Source: JAJTHY01 sp964458795
GTDB taxonomy: Bacteria > Pseudomonadota > Alphaproteobacteria > Rickettsiales > Midichloriaceae
Direction of reading: 5' to 3'
DNA: 5,862 nucleotides
Assembly (NCBI GenBank): GCA_964458795.1
Contig: CAYWJW010000074.1
Span: forward strand, 1 to 5,862
Positions 1 to 5,468 of the stretch are shown here, one piece after another. Each line of letters opens with the position of its first letter. Within the stretch, counting starts at the first letter, position 1. The position numbers were made by a program, and so were the translations under genes. The notes under the pieces are model-generated. The model made no database searches. It worked only from the letters and a program-made list of their open reading frames with translations, and was not told where the DNA came from.

Positions 1-91
1 AACTTCTTCCTAATATTCTCAACAATATCTAGCGCAGTACTTGACCATGTTAGATAGGTGTTATAGCCTAATCAAAAATTTACCTTGAGCT

Positions 92-1240
92 ATGCCAGAT
101 CCATTTATTCCCTTTGCTCTTCCAGAAATTGGTGAGGAAGAAATTAACGCAGTAGTTACCTGCCTAAAATCAGGGTGGCTTACTACAGGCCCTTATGCCA
201 AGCAGTTCGAAGAAGATTTTAGCAACTACATAGACCCAGGTACTAATTCAATAGCCGTAAACTCAGCAACCATGGGCTTACTTCTTGCCTTGGAGTACTT
301 TGGTGTAAAGCATGGTGATGAAGTTATAGTGCCTACCTATACCTTTTCCGCTTCAGCCATGATGCCTGTACACCTTGGTGCAAAGCCTGTGTTTGTCGAT
401 ATAGAAGAAAACTTCTTAAACATCGACCCTGCCAAAATCGAAGCTGCTATTACCTCTAAGACCAAAGTTATTATACCAGTACACTTCGCAGGTCTTGCAT
501 GCGATATGGATGCCATCAATGCTATCGCTAAAAAACATGGCCTTAAAGTCTTGGAGGACGCTGCTCACGCTCTTCCCACTACTTATAAAGGCAGAACCAT
601 AGGTGCAAGCACCAGTGATGCCACGGTCTACAGCTTTTATGCAACTAAAACCATAACCTCTGGCGAAGGTGGTATGATAGTAAGTCGCGACCCTGAATTA
701 GCTAAGCGCGCACGCACTATGCGCTTACATGGGATCTCACGCGATGTTTTTGATCGCTATACCGCTCCCGGTTCTAAATGGTATTACGAGATAGTTGCCC
801 CGGGTTCTAAATGCAATCTTACTGATATGGCTGCAGCAATAGGGATTGAGCAGCTTAAAAAGGTCAATAGATTCCACGAACGCCGCAAGCACATAGCCCA
901 AATTTACTTGGAGGCCTTTAAAGATCTTCCACTGAAGCTCCCTGAACTTGCGCCAAACGGAGACATCCACGCCTGGCACCTTTTTGTCGTACGGCTTAAA
1001 GATACCAAAATTACCCGCGAAGAGTTCATAGCTCGGATGACTGAAGCAGGGATTGGATGCAGCGTACACTTCATCCCTCTTCATTTGCAACCATACTACC
1101 AGAAACAATTTGGTTACAAACAAGGAGATTTCCCAGTCGCCGAACATGCATTTGAGCACGCAATAAGCTTACCTATTTACACGAAGCTCACTGATTCGGA
1201 AATAAGCAGGATAATAAAGGCCGTCAAATCAATCTTCTGA
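92..1240 (+). CDS. DegT/DnrJ/EryC1/StrS-family (ArnB-like) PLP-dependent sugar aminotransferase
   Basis: This 382-residue protein is a full-length PLP enzyme that, in this family, transfers an amino group from glutamate to a keto group on a nucleotide-linked sugar, for surface polysaccharide or lipid A decoration in the cytosol. Visible landmarks are SGWLTTGP (27-34), the cofactor-phosphate loop NSAT (57-60), HFAG (131-134), EDAAHA with cofactor-binding Asp156 (155-160), the YKGRTIGA turn (165-172) and FYATKTITSGEGG (182-194), where Lys186 should form the Schiff base. NLTDMAAAIG (242-251) and HAWHLFVVR (293-301) follow. From memory, the order and wording are very close to E. coli ArnB (UDP-4-keto-pentose aminotransferase, about 380 residues), including His instead of Gln after the catalytic Asp region, but substrate cannot be read from this. 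An in-frame TGA at 86-88 makes ATG 92 the first possible start; the ribosome site is weak (TTGAG). No other sugar gene lies in the window, so the pathway is unknown. Confidence 0.92.
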   Translation: MPDPFIPFALPEIGEEEINAVVTCLKSGWLTTGPYAKQFEEDFSNYIDPGTNSIAVNSATMGLLLALEYFGVKHGDEVIVPTYTFSASAMMPVHLGAKPVFVDIEENFLNIDPAKIEAAITSKTKVIIPVHFAGLACDMDAINAIAKKHGLKVLEDAAHALPTTYKGRTIGASTSDATVYSFYATKTITSGEGGMIVSRDPELAKRARTMRLHGISRDVFDRYTAPGSKWYYEIVAPGSKCNLTDMAAAIGIEQLKKVNRFHERRKHIAQIYLEAFKDLPLKLPELAPNGDIHAWHLFVVRLKDTKITREEFIARMTEAGIGCSVHFIPLHLQPYYQKQFGYKQGDFPVAEHAFEHAISLPIYTKLTDSEISRIIKAVKSIF

Positions 1241-1271
1241 TCTGTTTTGTGCAAAAACTTTCTAATGTTAG

Positions 1272-1299
1272 TTGCATTTGCACGGATATGTTATATATT
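1272..1299 (+). promoter_or_regulatory. Predicted sigma70-type promoter of the tRNA-Gly/tRNA-Ala unit
   Basis: A -35-like TTGCAT (1272-1277) and a -10-like TATATT (1294-1299) are separated by 16 bases and end 13 bases before the tRNA-Gly acceptor stem. Transcription would start near 1305-1307, in the GC-rich stretch TGCGC. The placement fits a tRNA promoter. A 7-bp inverted repeat (GTGCAAA 1249-1255, TTTGCAC 1277-1283) overlaps the -35 side and could be incidental. Confidence 0.55.
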
Positions 1300-1312
1300 G
1301 ATCTGCGCAAAA

Positions 1313-1387
1313 GCGGGCGTAGCTCAGTGGTAGAGCACAACCTTGCCAAGGTTGGGGTCGAGGGTTCGACTCCCTTCGCCCGCTCCA
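1313..1387 (+). tRNA. tRNA-Gly (anticodon GCC)
   Basis: A complete cloverleaf can be drawn by hand. The acceptor GCGGGCG (1313-1319) pairs with CGCCCGC (1377-1383), U1384 is the discriminator and CCA is encoded (1385-1387). The anticodon stem CAACC/GGTTG (1338-1342, 1350-1354) encloses TTGCCAA, with GCC at 1345-1347. The T arm carries GGTTCGA. It reads glycine GGC and GGU codons. It lies six bases before tRNA-Ala and the two are very likely cotranscribed. Confidence 0.97.
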
Positions 1388-1393
1388 GTTGTT

Positions 1394-1469
1394 GGGGACA
1401 TAGCTCAGTTGGTAGAGCATCTGCTTTGCAAGCAGAGGGTCATCGGTTCGAATCCGTTTGTCTCCACCA
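1394..1469 (+). tRNA. tRNA-Ala (anticodon UGC)
   Basis: The acceptor GGGGACA (1394-1400) pairs with TGTCTCC (1459-1465) with one G-U pair, A1466 is the discriminator and CCA is encoded (1467-1469). The anticodon stem TCTGC/GCAGA (1420-1424, 1432-1436) encloses TTTGCAA, with TGC at 1427-1429. It should read GCA and, by wobble, other alanine codons. The last two bases of the CCA are also the first two bases of a 10-bp hairpin that continues downstream. Confidence 0.97.
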
Positions 1470-1495
1470 CATCTTCGGATTAGTGCGAAGATGTG
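1468..1495 (+). terminator. 10-bp hairpin after tRNA-Ala, possible terminator or convergence barrier
   Basis: CACATCTTCG (1468-1477) and CGAAGATGTG (1486-1495) form a perfect 10-bp stem with an 8-base loop, starting inside the tRNA-Ala CCA. The nearest T-rich run (TTATTTTT, 1505-1512) is about nine bases beyond the stem, so it is not a classical intrinsic terminator. It lies where the tRNA transcript meets the 3' end of the minus-strand 6S-like RNA and may serve both. Confidence 0.4.
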
Positions 1496-1672
1496 CCAGG
1501 CTAGTTATTTTTCACCTGTTTTAACAGGTGAAGGCCGTGTCTTTCCTCATTTTTTGTCTTAAATAACAGGTGGAAACACGGGTTTAAGGCCGATCAGCAT
1601 CTCCATATTATGGAGACATAAGGTTAGTATACGGGGTTTTCTAGGCTTTTGCGCACAATTCTCTTATCTTAT
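1484..1672 (-). ncRNA. ssrS: Candidate 6S RNA
   Basis: 6S RNA binds the sigma70 RNA polymerase holoenzyme and imitates an open promoter. Read on the minus strand, this stretch has no credible reading frame but several stems. TGTGC (1657-1653) can pair with GCACA (1496-1492) and CTAG (1644-1641) with CTAG (1504-1501), closing the molecule. A central stem joins 1535-1546 and 1572-1581, and perfect hairpins lie at 1511-1532 and 1600-1616. From memory, its ends parallel E. coli 6S: a 5' strand with GCAAAAGCC then AGAAAACCCCGTA, and a 3' strand with TTCACC, a hairpin, then AATAACTAGCCTGGCACATC, against GCAAGCGGGCC..CCCC and TTCACC-hairpin-GTTACAGCCTGCGGCGGCATC. A length of about 185-190 nt also fits. 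A strong promoter precedes it. Both ends are approximate, and the identification rests on remembered motifs, not on a covariance search. Confidence 0.62.
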
Positions 1673-1735
1673 ATTTATTAGTATACTTGACTTGTGGGGA
1701 ACAATGGAAGCCCCTATGCAAAATATTTTGGCATA
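1653..1735 (-). repeat. Intergenic duplicated block, copy A
   Basis: This is the copy associated with the 6S-like RNA. Its sub-blocks, given on the plus strand, are GCACAATT, TATCTTATATTTAT, AGTATA and TTGAC (all within 1653-1691), ATGGAAGCCCC (1704-1714) and a near-palindrome TATGC/AAAATATTTT/GCATA (1715-1735, one extra base on one arm). Copy B at 5469-5548 matches in the same order and orientation with nearly equal spacing. Confidence 0.75.
1680..1735 (-). promoter_or_regulatory. Promoter of the 6S-like RNA, with UP-like palindrome
   Basis: On the minus strand, a -10 element TATACT (1685-1680) lies 18 bases downstream of TTCCAT (1709-1704), which sits at the -35 position but is a poor match to TTGACA. 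Farther upstream, a near-palindrome (1735-1715) with core AAAATATTTT (1729-1720) falls at about -42 to -62 from a start near 1673, which is where an A/T-rich UP element binds the RNA polymerase alpha subunit. All three parts recur upstream of the Smr gene. The near-palindrome begins 11 bases past the stop codon of the ankyrin gene. Confidence 0.55.
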
Positions 1736-1746
1736 ACATATATTTA

Positions 1747-3564
1747 TTATTGAGCTCTGCTGTGTGCTTTGGCTTGAGAAGCTTTTGCTTCTATTTTACC
1801 TACAAAGCTTTCTTTATTTTTTCCAGATAACTCTTCAAATTCAGGCTGACTTCTTACTGCCTCATTAAGTTTCCCCACAGCACTATTTATGGTATTTTCC
1901 TGCTTTTCAGACAACCTGTTCCTACCGGAGAAATATTTCATTATTAGCATAATTAAGAGCCTAACAAAACTTAGTCCCTCCGGTCCTTTATGCTCTTCGG
2001 GCACTGCCTTGACTTTGTCCTCAGCGCTTCGCTTTGCAAACTCTTGCATCTCGGCTGGTTGTGACTGGTCAATGATAGACTCTACTTTAGCCTCAATATT
2101 ATCTATAGTTATATCATGGCTTTCAATGCCTGCTATTATCTTACTTTCAAAGTTCTCTTTAAATTTCTTCTCCATATCTAAGTACTGGTTTATGACTGCT
2201 TTTACCTCATCATTACCCCTTGTTGCTACATACACCCAGCTTTCCTTTCCTTCTTTACCCTCTAATTTAACATGACCCGCAACACTTGCTTTATGAGGGT
2301 CTGCGCCATTCAGCAATAATATTCTCACCACTTCAGCGTTATTTTGTTTCACTGCAAGATTTAAAGTTATTTCATCAAAACCAGCACCCCTTGCTACAAG
2401 CTCTTTAACAATCTTAATGTGACCATTTTTGATTGCGAGAGTTAATGGAGACTCTGCTGATGTATTTCTAGCATTTATATCTGCTCCAGCTTTTAGCAAA
2501 ATATCCACAATATCATAATATCCACCTTGTGCTGCAAACATCAACGCAGTATCTCCAGTTAGCATGAACTCATCAATTACAGCGCCACTTTCAACCAACT
2601 GCCTAACAGCTTCCGTATTCTTCATATAAACCGCCCACATAAGTGGCGTATAACCAACTGTATCTCTTACGTTAACATCTGCACCTGCATCTATTAGAGG
2701 CTTAACCTGATCTACTAACCCAAATTCTAATGCCTGTAATACAGCAAGTCCCAGATACTTCGGAGTTACCTCATCATATCTTGCTTTTATAGCGTTTATT
2801 AGTGACTCGTTACGAAAGCTCATTATGGTGGTTATCAACTCAGTATCATCATTTAACCATAATCCTTCCTGAAGTATCTCCATAGCAACAGTAATCTTAT
2901 TTTTATTTTGAAGAGCAAGAGCCTTGTTCTTCGTGTCTCTTATAACAATGCTGTCAAGAGTTCTAAACAATTTGTCTAACTGCTCCTCATTATCCCTAAT
3001 AAAATCTTTGAGTAGAGGATATTCTGTTCCGATGGCTTTCCCCAGGTTTTCTAACGTTTCTCGAGAGCAGTACTTAAACGGAGTAGCATCACCAACAAGG
3101 AGCTCTTCTAAATCCTCTACCGACACCTTTCTCTCTGATTCAATAAGTTCAGCAATTAGAGCTGCCTTATGTTTAGCCAAATACCTATATATTTCCACTT
3201 CCTTTGGACTAGGAAGGTTTGATATAGCTGCCCAATTCTCTTTAGTCACATTGATTGATGGATATTTAAGCAAAGTCTTCACCATCCCAACTTGTCCAAG
3301 CTCTAGAGCCTTAGAAATGAGCGTTACTCCTAAGTTATCAGGAGCATTAAGTACTTTTTCTAGCAAAACTCTGTCATCCTTAATCAATTCAAGCAGGTTG
3401 AAGGTAGCGCTATATAAATCAGCACTCTCATACTCACTATCCTTATCACTTGCTTCAGCAATCACTTGATGCAATATAGACATATTATTGCCTACAAGCT
3501 CCTTAAGTCTTGTTATATCTTTGTCTAATGTAGCTTTTAAGGCTTGCTTCATAATTCTTATCAA
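1747..3564 (-). CDS. Ankyrin-repeat protein, possible secreted effector
   Basis: This 605-residue protein has four clear ankyrin repeats at about residues 303-424 (GYTPLMWAV, GDTALMFAA, ESPLTLAI and NLAVKQN types, with helix ends such as VDILLKAGADINARN). A degenerate one precedes them at 270-300, and a weak ankyrin-like unit lies near 76-108 in an otherwise helical N-terminal half. After 460 the sequence is charged and helical. A short hydrophobic stretch (531-545, LSFVRLLIMLIMKYF) precedes a polar, basic end, SQAKAHSRAQ. No signal peptide is visible. Ankyrin proteins bind partner proteins; in Rickettsiales several are type IV secretion effectors, but secretion here is only an inference. The frame starts with TTG at 3564, nine bases after AAGGGG, while the first ATG (3552) is 21 bases from it, so TTG is favoured and would give the full 605 residues; ATG would give 601. 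It lies 57 bases after the DUF2336 gene on the same strand. Confidence 0.9.
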   Translation of the reverse strand: MIRIMKQALKATLDKDITRLKELVGNNMSILHQVIAEASDKDSEYESADLYSATFNLLELIKDDRVLLEKVLNAPDNLGVTLISKALELGQVGMVKTLLKYPSINVTKENWAAISNLPSPKEVEIYRYLAKHKAALIAELIESERKVSVEDLEELLVGDATPFKYCSRETLENLGKAIGTEYPLLKDFIRDNEEQLDKLFRTLDSIVIRDTKNKALALQNKNKITVAMEILQEGLWLNDDTELITTIMSFRNESLINAIKARYDEVTPKYLGLAVLQALEFGLVDQVKPLIDAGADVNVRDTVGYTPLMWAVYMKNTEAVRQLVESGAVIDEFMLTGDTALMFAAQGGYYDIVDILLKAGADINARNTSAESPLTLAIKNGHIKIVKELVARGAGFDEITLNLAVKQNNAEVVRILLLNGADPHKASVAGHVKLEGKEGKESWVYVATRGNDEVKAVINQYLDMEKKFKENFESKIIAGIESHDITIDNIEAKVESIIDQSQPAEMQEFAKRSAEDKVKAVPEEHKGPEGLSFVRLLIMLIMKYFSGRNRLSEKQENTINSAVGKLNEAVRSQPEFEELSGKNKESFVGKIEAKASQAKAHSRAQ

Positions 3565-3595
3565 GATTACTTACCCCTTTATGTTATTAAATAAT

Positions 3596-3614
3596 TATTA
3601 ACAAAAAGTTAATA
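3596..3614 (-). terminator. AT-only-stem hairpin between the DUF2336 and ankyrin genes
   Basis: TATTAAC (3596-3602) and GTTAATA (3608-3614) form a perfect 7-bp stem around a 5-base loop, eight bases past the DUF2336 stop. On the minus strand the loop is TTTTT and the flank is ATTATTT. The stem has one G-C pair, so termination would be weak. The same 57-base gap could hold a promoter for the ankyrin gene (TTAACT, 17 bases, TAATAA), but both elements match consensus poorly. I cannot tell whether the two genes share one transcript. Confidence 0.25.
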
Positions 3615-3621
3615 CCAACCT

Positions 3622-4743
3622 TTATTCTGTTAAGCTGATAAGAAAGGCGATTGCCTTGCTGATCTCAAAATTTTTGTCTTTTGCTGAAAAACGCTTTTTG
3701 AGCAGTTCTGAAAAATTACTGCTATCCACATATTCTTCCAAACATGATTCATATAGTATCCTAAGTATATCTCTGGCTGCCACCACCATATCGTGTGATA
3801 TCCCAGCTTGAGCTAGTGTCTCTTCAAAGTAGGGTGAGGGAAATTCAGAAGTTACCACTTCTTTTATAACACCATATGAAACTTCAGAATTTTTAGAAAT
3901 GGCATAAATGAATGAATACACATCACCAGCAGCAAGATATTTCATAATAACAAGTTCGCCTAAGCTATGCTTGAAATAATAACTGTCCACCATGTTGGAT
4001 AGCCTTTTAGTCAACTCAGGATGCATAACAAAATCGAAGCTGAACATGCCCTTACGCGTAGAGTTATATAGGATTTTATCATGATTAATTTCGACCCATG
4101 TTCCATGCACTTTCTCGCGCCACTTCTCATCTAATTCCACTAAAATTTTATTTAAGAGTCGTGTATCTTCGAATATCCTGCGGCAGAGCAGATCATAAGT
4201 CGCATGATCATCTCCGTAATTTTGCATGATCTCTACATAAGTACTTATAGATATCAAAGAGTTTTGGTTGAGCAATATTTGCTTTATAGTTCCCAACTCC
4301 TTTTTAGAAACTACATAGTCAGTTAGAAATTCAGTAGGCACCTTTCTTCTAGCTATGCTTCTTACCAAACTTAGTTCATCAGGTCTGTTTTTAGAAATGC
4401 TTATAATTTCTGCATCGCTCAGAGAAGTTGATCTCTCTAAGAATTCCTCTGCAATATCCAAATTGTTAAGCGCAAGGCTACAAAGAAACTCAGAATCAAT
4501 ATTTATATATAAGATCTGCTTTGCTAAAAACTTTGAAACCTTTTTATCATTATCAATAGCTATTTTGTAGATAAGGTTTTTAAATAAAGGCTTCTCTACG
4601 TGTAGTATGCCGTTGCGCAGTGCAAAGACCATTCGACCAACCAGATTGAGTTTCTCACGATGGCTTAATTCATCATATTTCATACCCTCAAAAATTGAGT
4701 TACCTAGTTTCTCTTCAAAGTAACTAAACACTAGCTCTAGCAT
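3622..4743 (-). CDS. DUF2336-family helical-repeat protein
   Basis: This 373-residue protein of unknown function is almost entirely alpha-helical by eye. Residues 84-175 carry the most recognisable part: LALNNLDIAEEFLERSTSLS (89-108), then DAEIISI, RSIARRKVPTEFLTDYVV and IKQILLNQNSLIS. This matches the DUF2336 pattern of repeated short helices (..N..IA..ll.rS..LsD.dL..I..) that resembles HEAT-type repeats; I know the family as mainly alphaproteobacterial and without an established role. No signal peptide, membrane segment or catalytic motif is seen, so it is probably a cytosolic scaffold. ATG 4743 is the start; AAGG 12 bases upstream is a mediocre ribosome site. It is divergent from tRNA-Thr, with 72 bases between them, and lies upstream of the ankyrin gene. 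The C-terminal third (from about 200) is not recognised. Confidence 0.85.
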   Translation of the reverse strand: MLELVFSYFEEKLGNSIFEGMKYDELSHREKLNLVGRMVFALRNGILHVEKPLFKNLIYKIAIDNDKKVSKFLAKQILYINIDSEFLCSLALNNLDIAEEFLERSTSLSDAEIISISKNRPDELSLVRSIARRKVPTEFLTDYVVSKKELGTIKQILLNQNSLISISTYVEIMQNYGDDHATYDLLCRRIFEDTRLLNKILVELDEKWREKVHGTWVEINHDKILYNSTRKGMFSFDFVMHPELTKRLSNMVDSYYFKHSLGELVIMKYLAAGDVYSFIYAISKNSEVSYGVIKEVVTSEFPSPYFEETLAQAGISHDMVVAARDILRILYESCLEEYVDSSNFSELLKKRFSAKDKNFEISKAIAFLISLTE

Positions 4744-4775
4744 AATAATACCAAACCTTGGGCTAGAATTAAGGC

Positions 4776-4804
4776 TAGCATAAGTGATATCTTTATGCTA
4801 TATT
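4776..4804 (+). promoter_or_regulatory. Inverted repeat and -10 region before tRNA-Thr
   Basis: TAGCATAA (4776-4783) and TTATGCTA (4793-4800) form a perfect 8-bp inverted repeat with a 9-base spacer. It overlaps a -10-like TATATT (4799-4804) that ends 11 bases before tRNA-Thr, much like the tRNA-Gly promoter. No good -35 is seen at the matching distance. The site also lies in the leader or promoter region of the divergent DUF2336 gene, so a protein bound here could affect both. Confidence 0.35.
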
Positions 4805-4815
4805 TTTGCACAATC

Positions 4816-4890
4816 GCCGGATTAGCTCAGGGGTAGAGCAACCGCCTTGTAAGCGGTAGGCCGTTGGTTCAAATCCGACATCCGGCACCA
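4816..4890 (+). tRNA. tRNA-Thr (anticodon UGU)
   Basis: The acceptor GCCGGAT (4816-4822) pairs with ATCCGGC (4880-4886), A4887 is the discriminator and CCA is encoded (4888-4890). The anticodon stem ACCGC/GCGGT (4841-4845, 4853-4857) encloses CTTGTAA, with TGT at 4848-4850. It reads threonine ACA and related codons. TGTTTTTAT follows the CCA directly, so the tRNA fold plus this T run may end transcription. It is a single-gene unit, convergent with the Smr gene, which ends 27 bases downstream. Confidence 0.96.
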
Positions 4891-4917
4891 TGTTTTTATA
4901 CCGAACCCCATAAATAA

Positions 4918-5457
4918 TTACTTATGATTATGACGGCGCAAATATAGATAAAAAGCACCTTCACCGCCATGTTTTCTTGCAGCATATGAGACCCTAAGAA
5001 TAAAAGGCGCTATACTTTCAGTATTGACCCAGGTCTGCATTCGACTTCTTAAGACAGATGGCTTATTCTCTGTACCTTTTCCTGTAACCACTAAAAGCAA
5101 CCGATGCGAGCATGCATAAGAACTTTGCACAAAAGCTACCAGCTTATTAAACGCTTGTGCCTCTGTAAAACCATGCAGATCAAGCTTGGCATCAATATAA
5201 ACTTGGCCTTTAGCCATATTTCTTAAAGTTTTTGTATCCAAATTCCCACTATCACCAATACTTAGGTACTTAGTTTTCGTTTTTGCAAGCATGGGTTCTA
5301 AAACATTTATAATAGGGGCCGGCTTTTTTGGCCTGATTTTGGGTGCAGCAAGTTTAGTTTTTAGCTTAACAGGAGCAATCTTATTAATTGTCTTTGTTAC
5401 CTCGTGCCAGACCTCAGCATCAGCTTCGGTTAGATGTGGTGTTTTCTTTCGTGTCAT
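4918..5457 (-). CDS. Smr-domain protein (Smr/MutS2 C-terminal-like nuclease domain)
   Basis: This 179-residue protein ends in a full Smr domain (about 90-177): LDLHG (92-96), VVTGKG (123-128) and HGGEGAFYLYLRR (163-175) are the family's three signature blocks. The N-terminal part has the alphaproteobacterial stand-alone form: LTEADAEVWHEVTKTI (9-24), a basic, proline-rich linker (30-50) and LDTKTLRNMAKGQVYIDAKL (73-92) leading into the domain. Smr domains nick or cut nucleic acid in several studied proteins (MutS2, and Smr proteins in ribosome rescue), but the target of this alphaproteobacterial type is not known to me. ATG 5457 is the start; no good ribosome site precedes it (GGAAAA is about 17 bases away). 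Its promoter region is a close copy of the one in front of the 6S-like RNA, which would give a leader of only about 30 bases. Confidence 0.93.
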   Translation of the reverse strand: MTRKKTPHLTEADAEVWHEVTKTINKIAPVKLKTKLAAPKIRPKKPAPIINVLEPMLAKTKTKYLSIGDSGNLDTKTLRNMAKGQVYIDAKLDLHGFTEAQAFNKLVAFVQSSYACSHRLLLVVTGKGTENKPSVLRSRMQTWVNTESIAPFILRVSYAARKHGGEGAFYLYLRRHNHK

Positions 5458-5468
5458 CCATTATTACA

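Noticed and set aside
1..57. Plus-strand frame open to the left edge (NFFLIFSTISSAVLDHVR, stop TAG 55-57), and an antisense frame reading TALDIVENIRKK
   Set aside because: Either could be the end or start of a neighbouring gene, but the stretch is too short to choose and the antisense frame lacks a start codon here.
737..1159. Minus-strand 140-residue frame inside the aminotransferase gene
   Set aside because: Shadow of a strongly supported gene; no recognisable domain.
1249..1524. Plus-strand 91-residue open frame
   Set aside because: It runs straight through both tRNA genes and the following hairpin; its translation is just the tRNA sequence read as codons.
1500..1660. RNase P RNA, because the minus strand contains GAGGAAAG as in its conserved core
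   Set aside because: Only this short motif matches; the region is far too short and the other conserved core segments are absent.
1653..1735. Rickettsia palindromic element or other mobile repeat
   Set aside because: Both copies sit in the same position before a transcription unit, lack target duplications, and consist of promoter-like parts, which fits a promoter duplication better.
1889..2275. Plus-strand 128-residue frame antisense to the ankyrin gene
   Set aside because: Same reasoning: no family features, and it lies wholly inside the ankyrin gene.
2924..3469. Plus-strand 181-residue frame antisense to the ankyrin gene
   Set aside because: Serine/leucine-rich composition typical of the antisense of an AT-rich helical protein; the opposite strand has convincing repeats.
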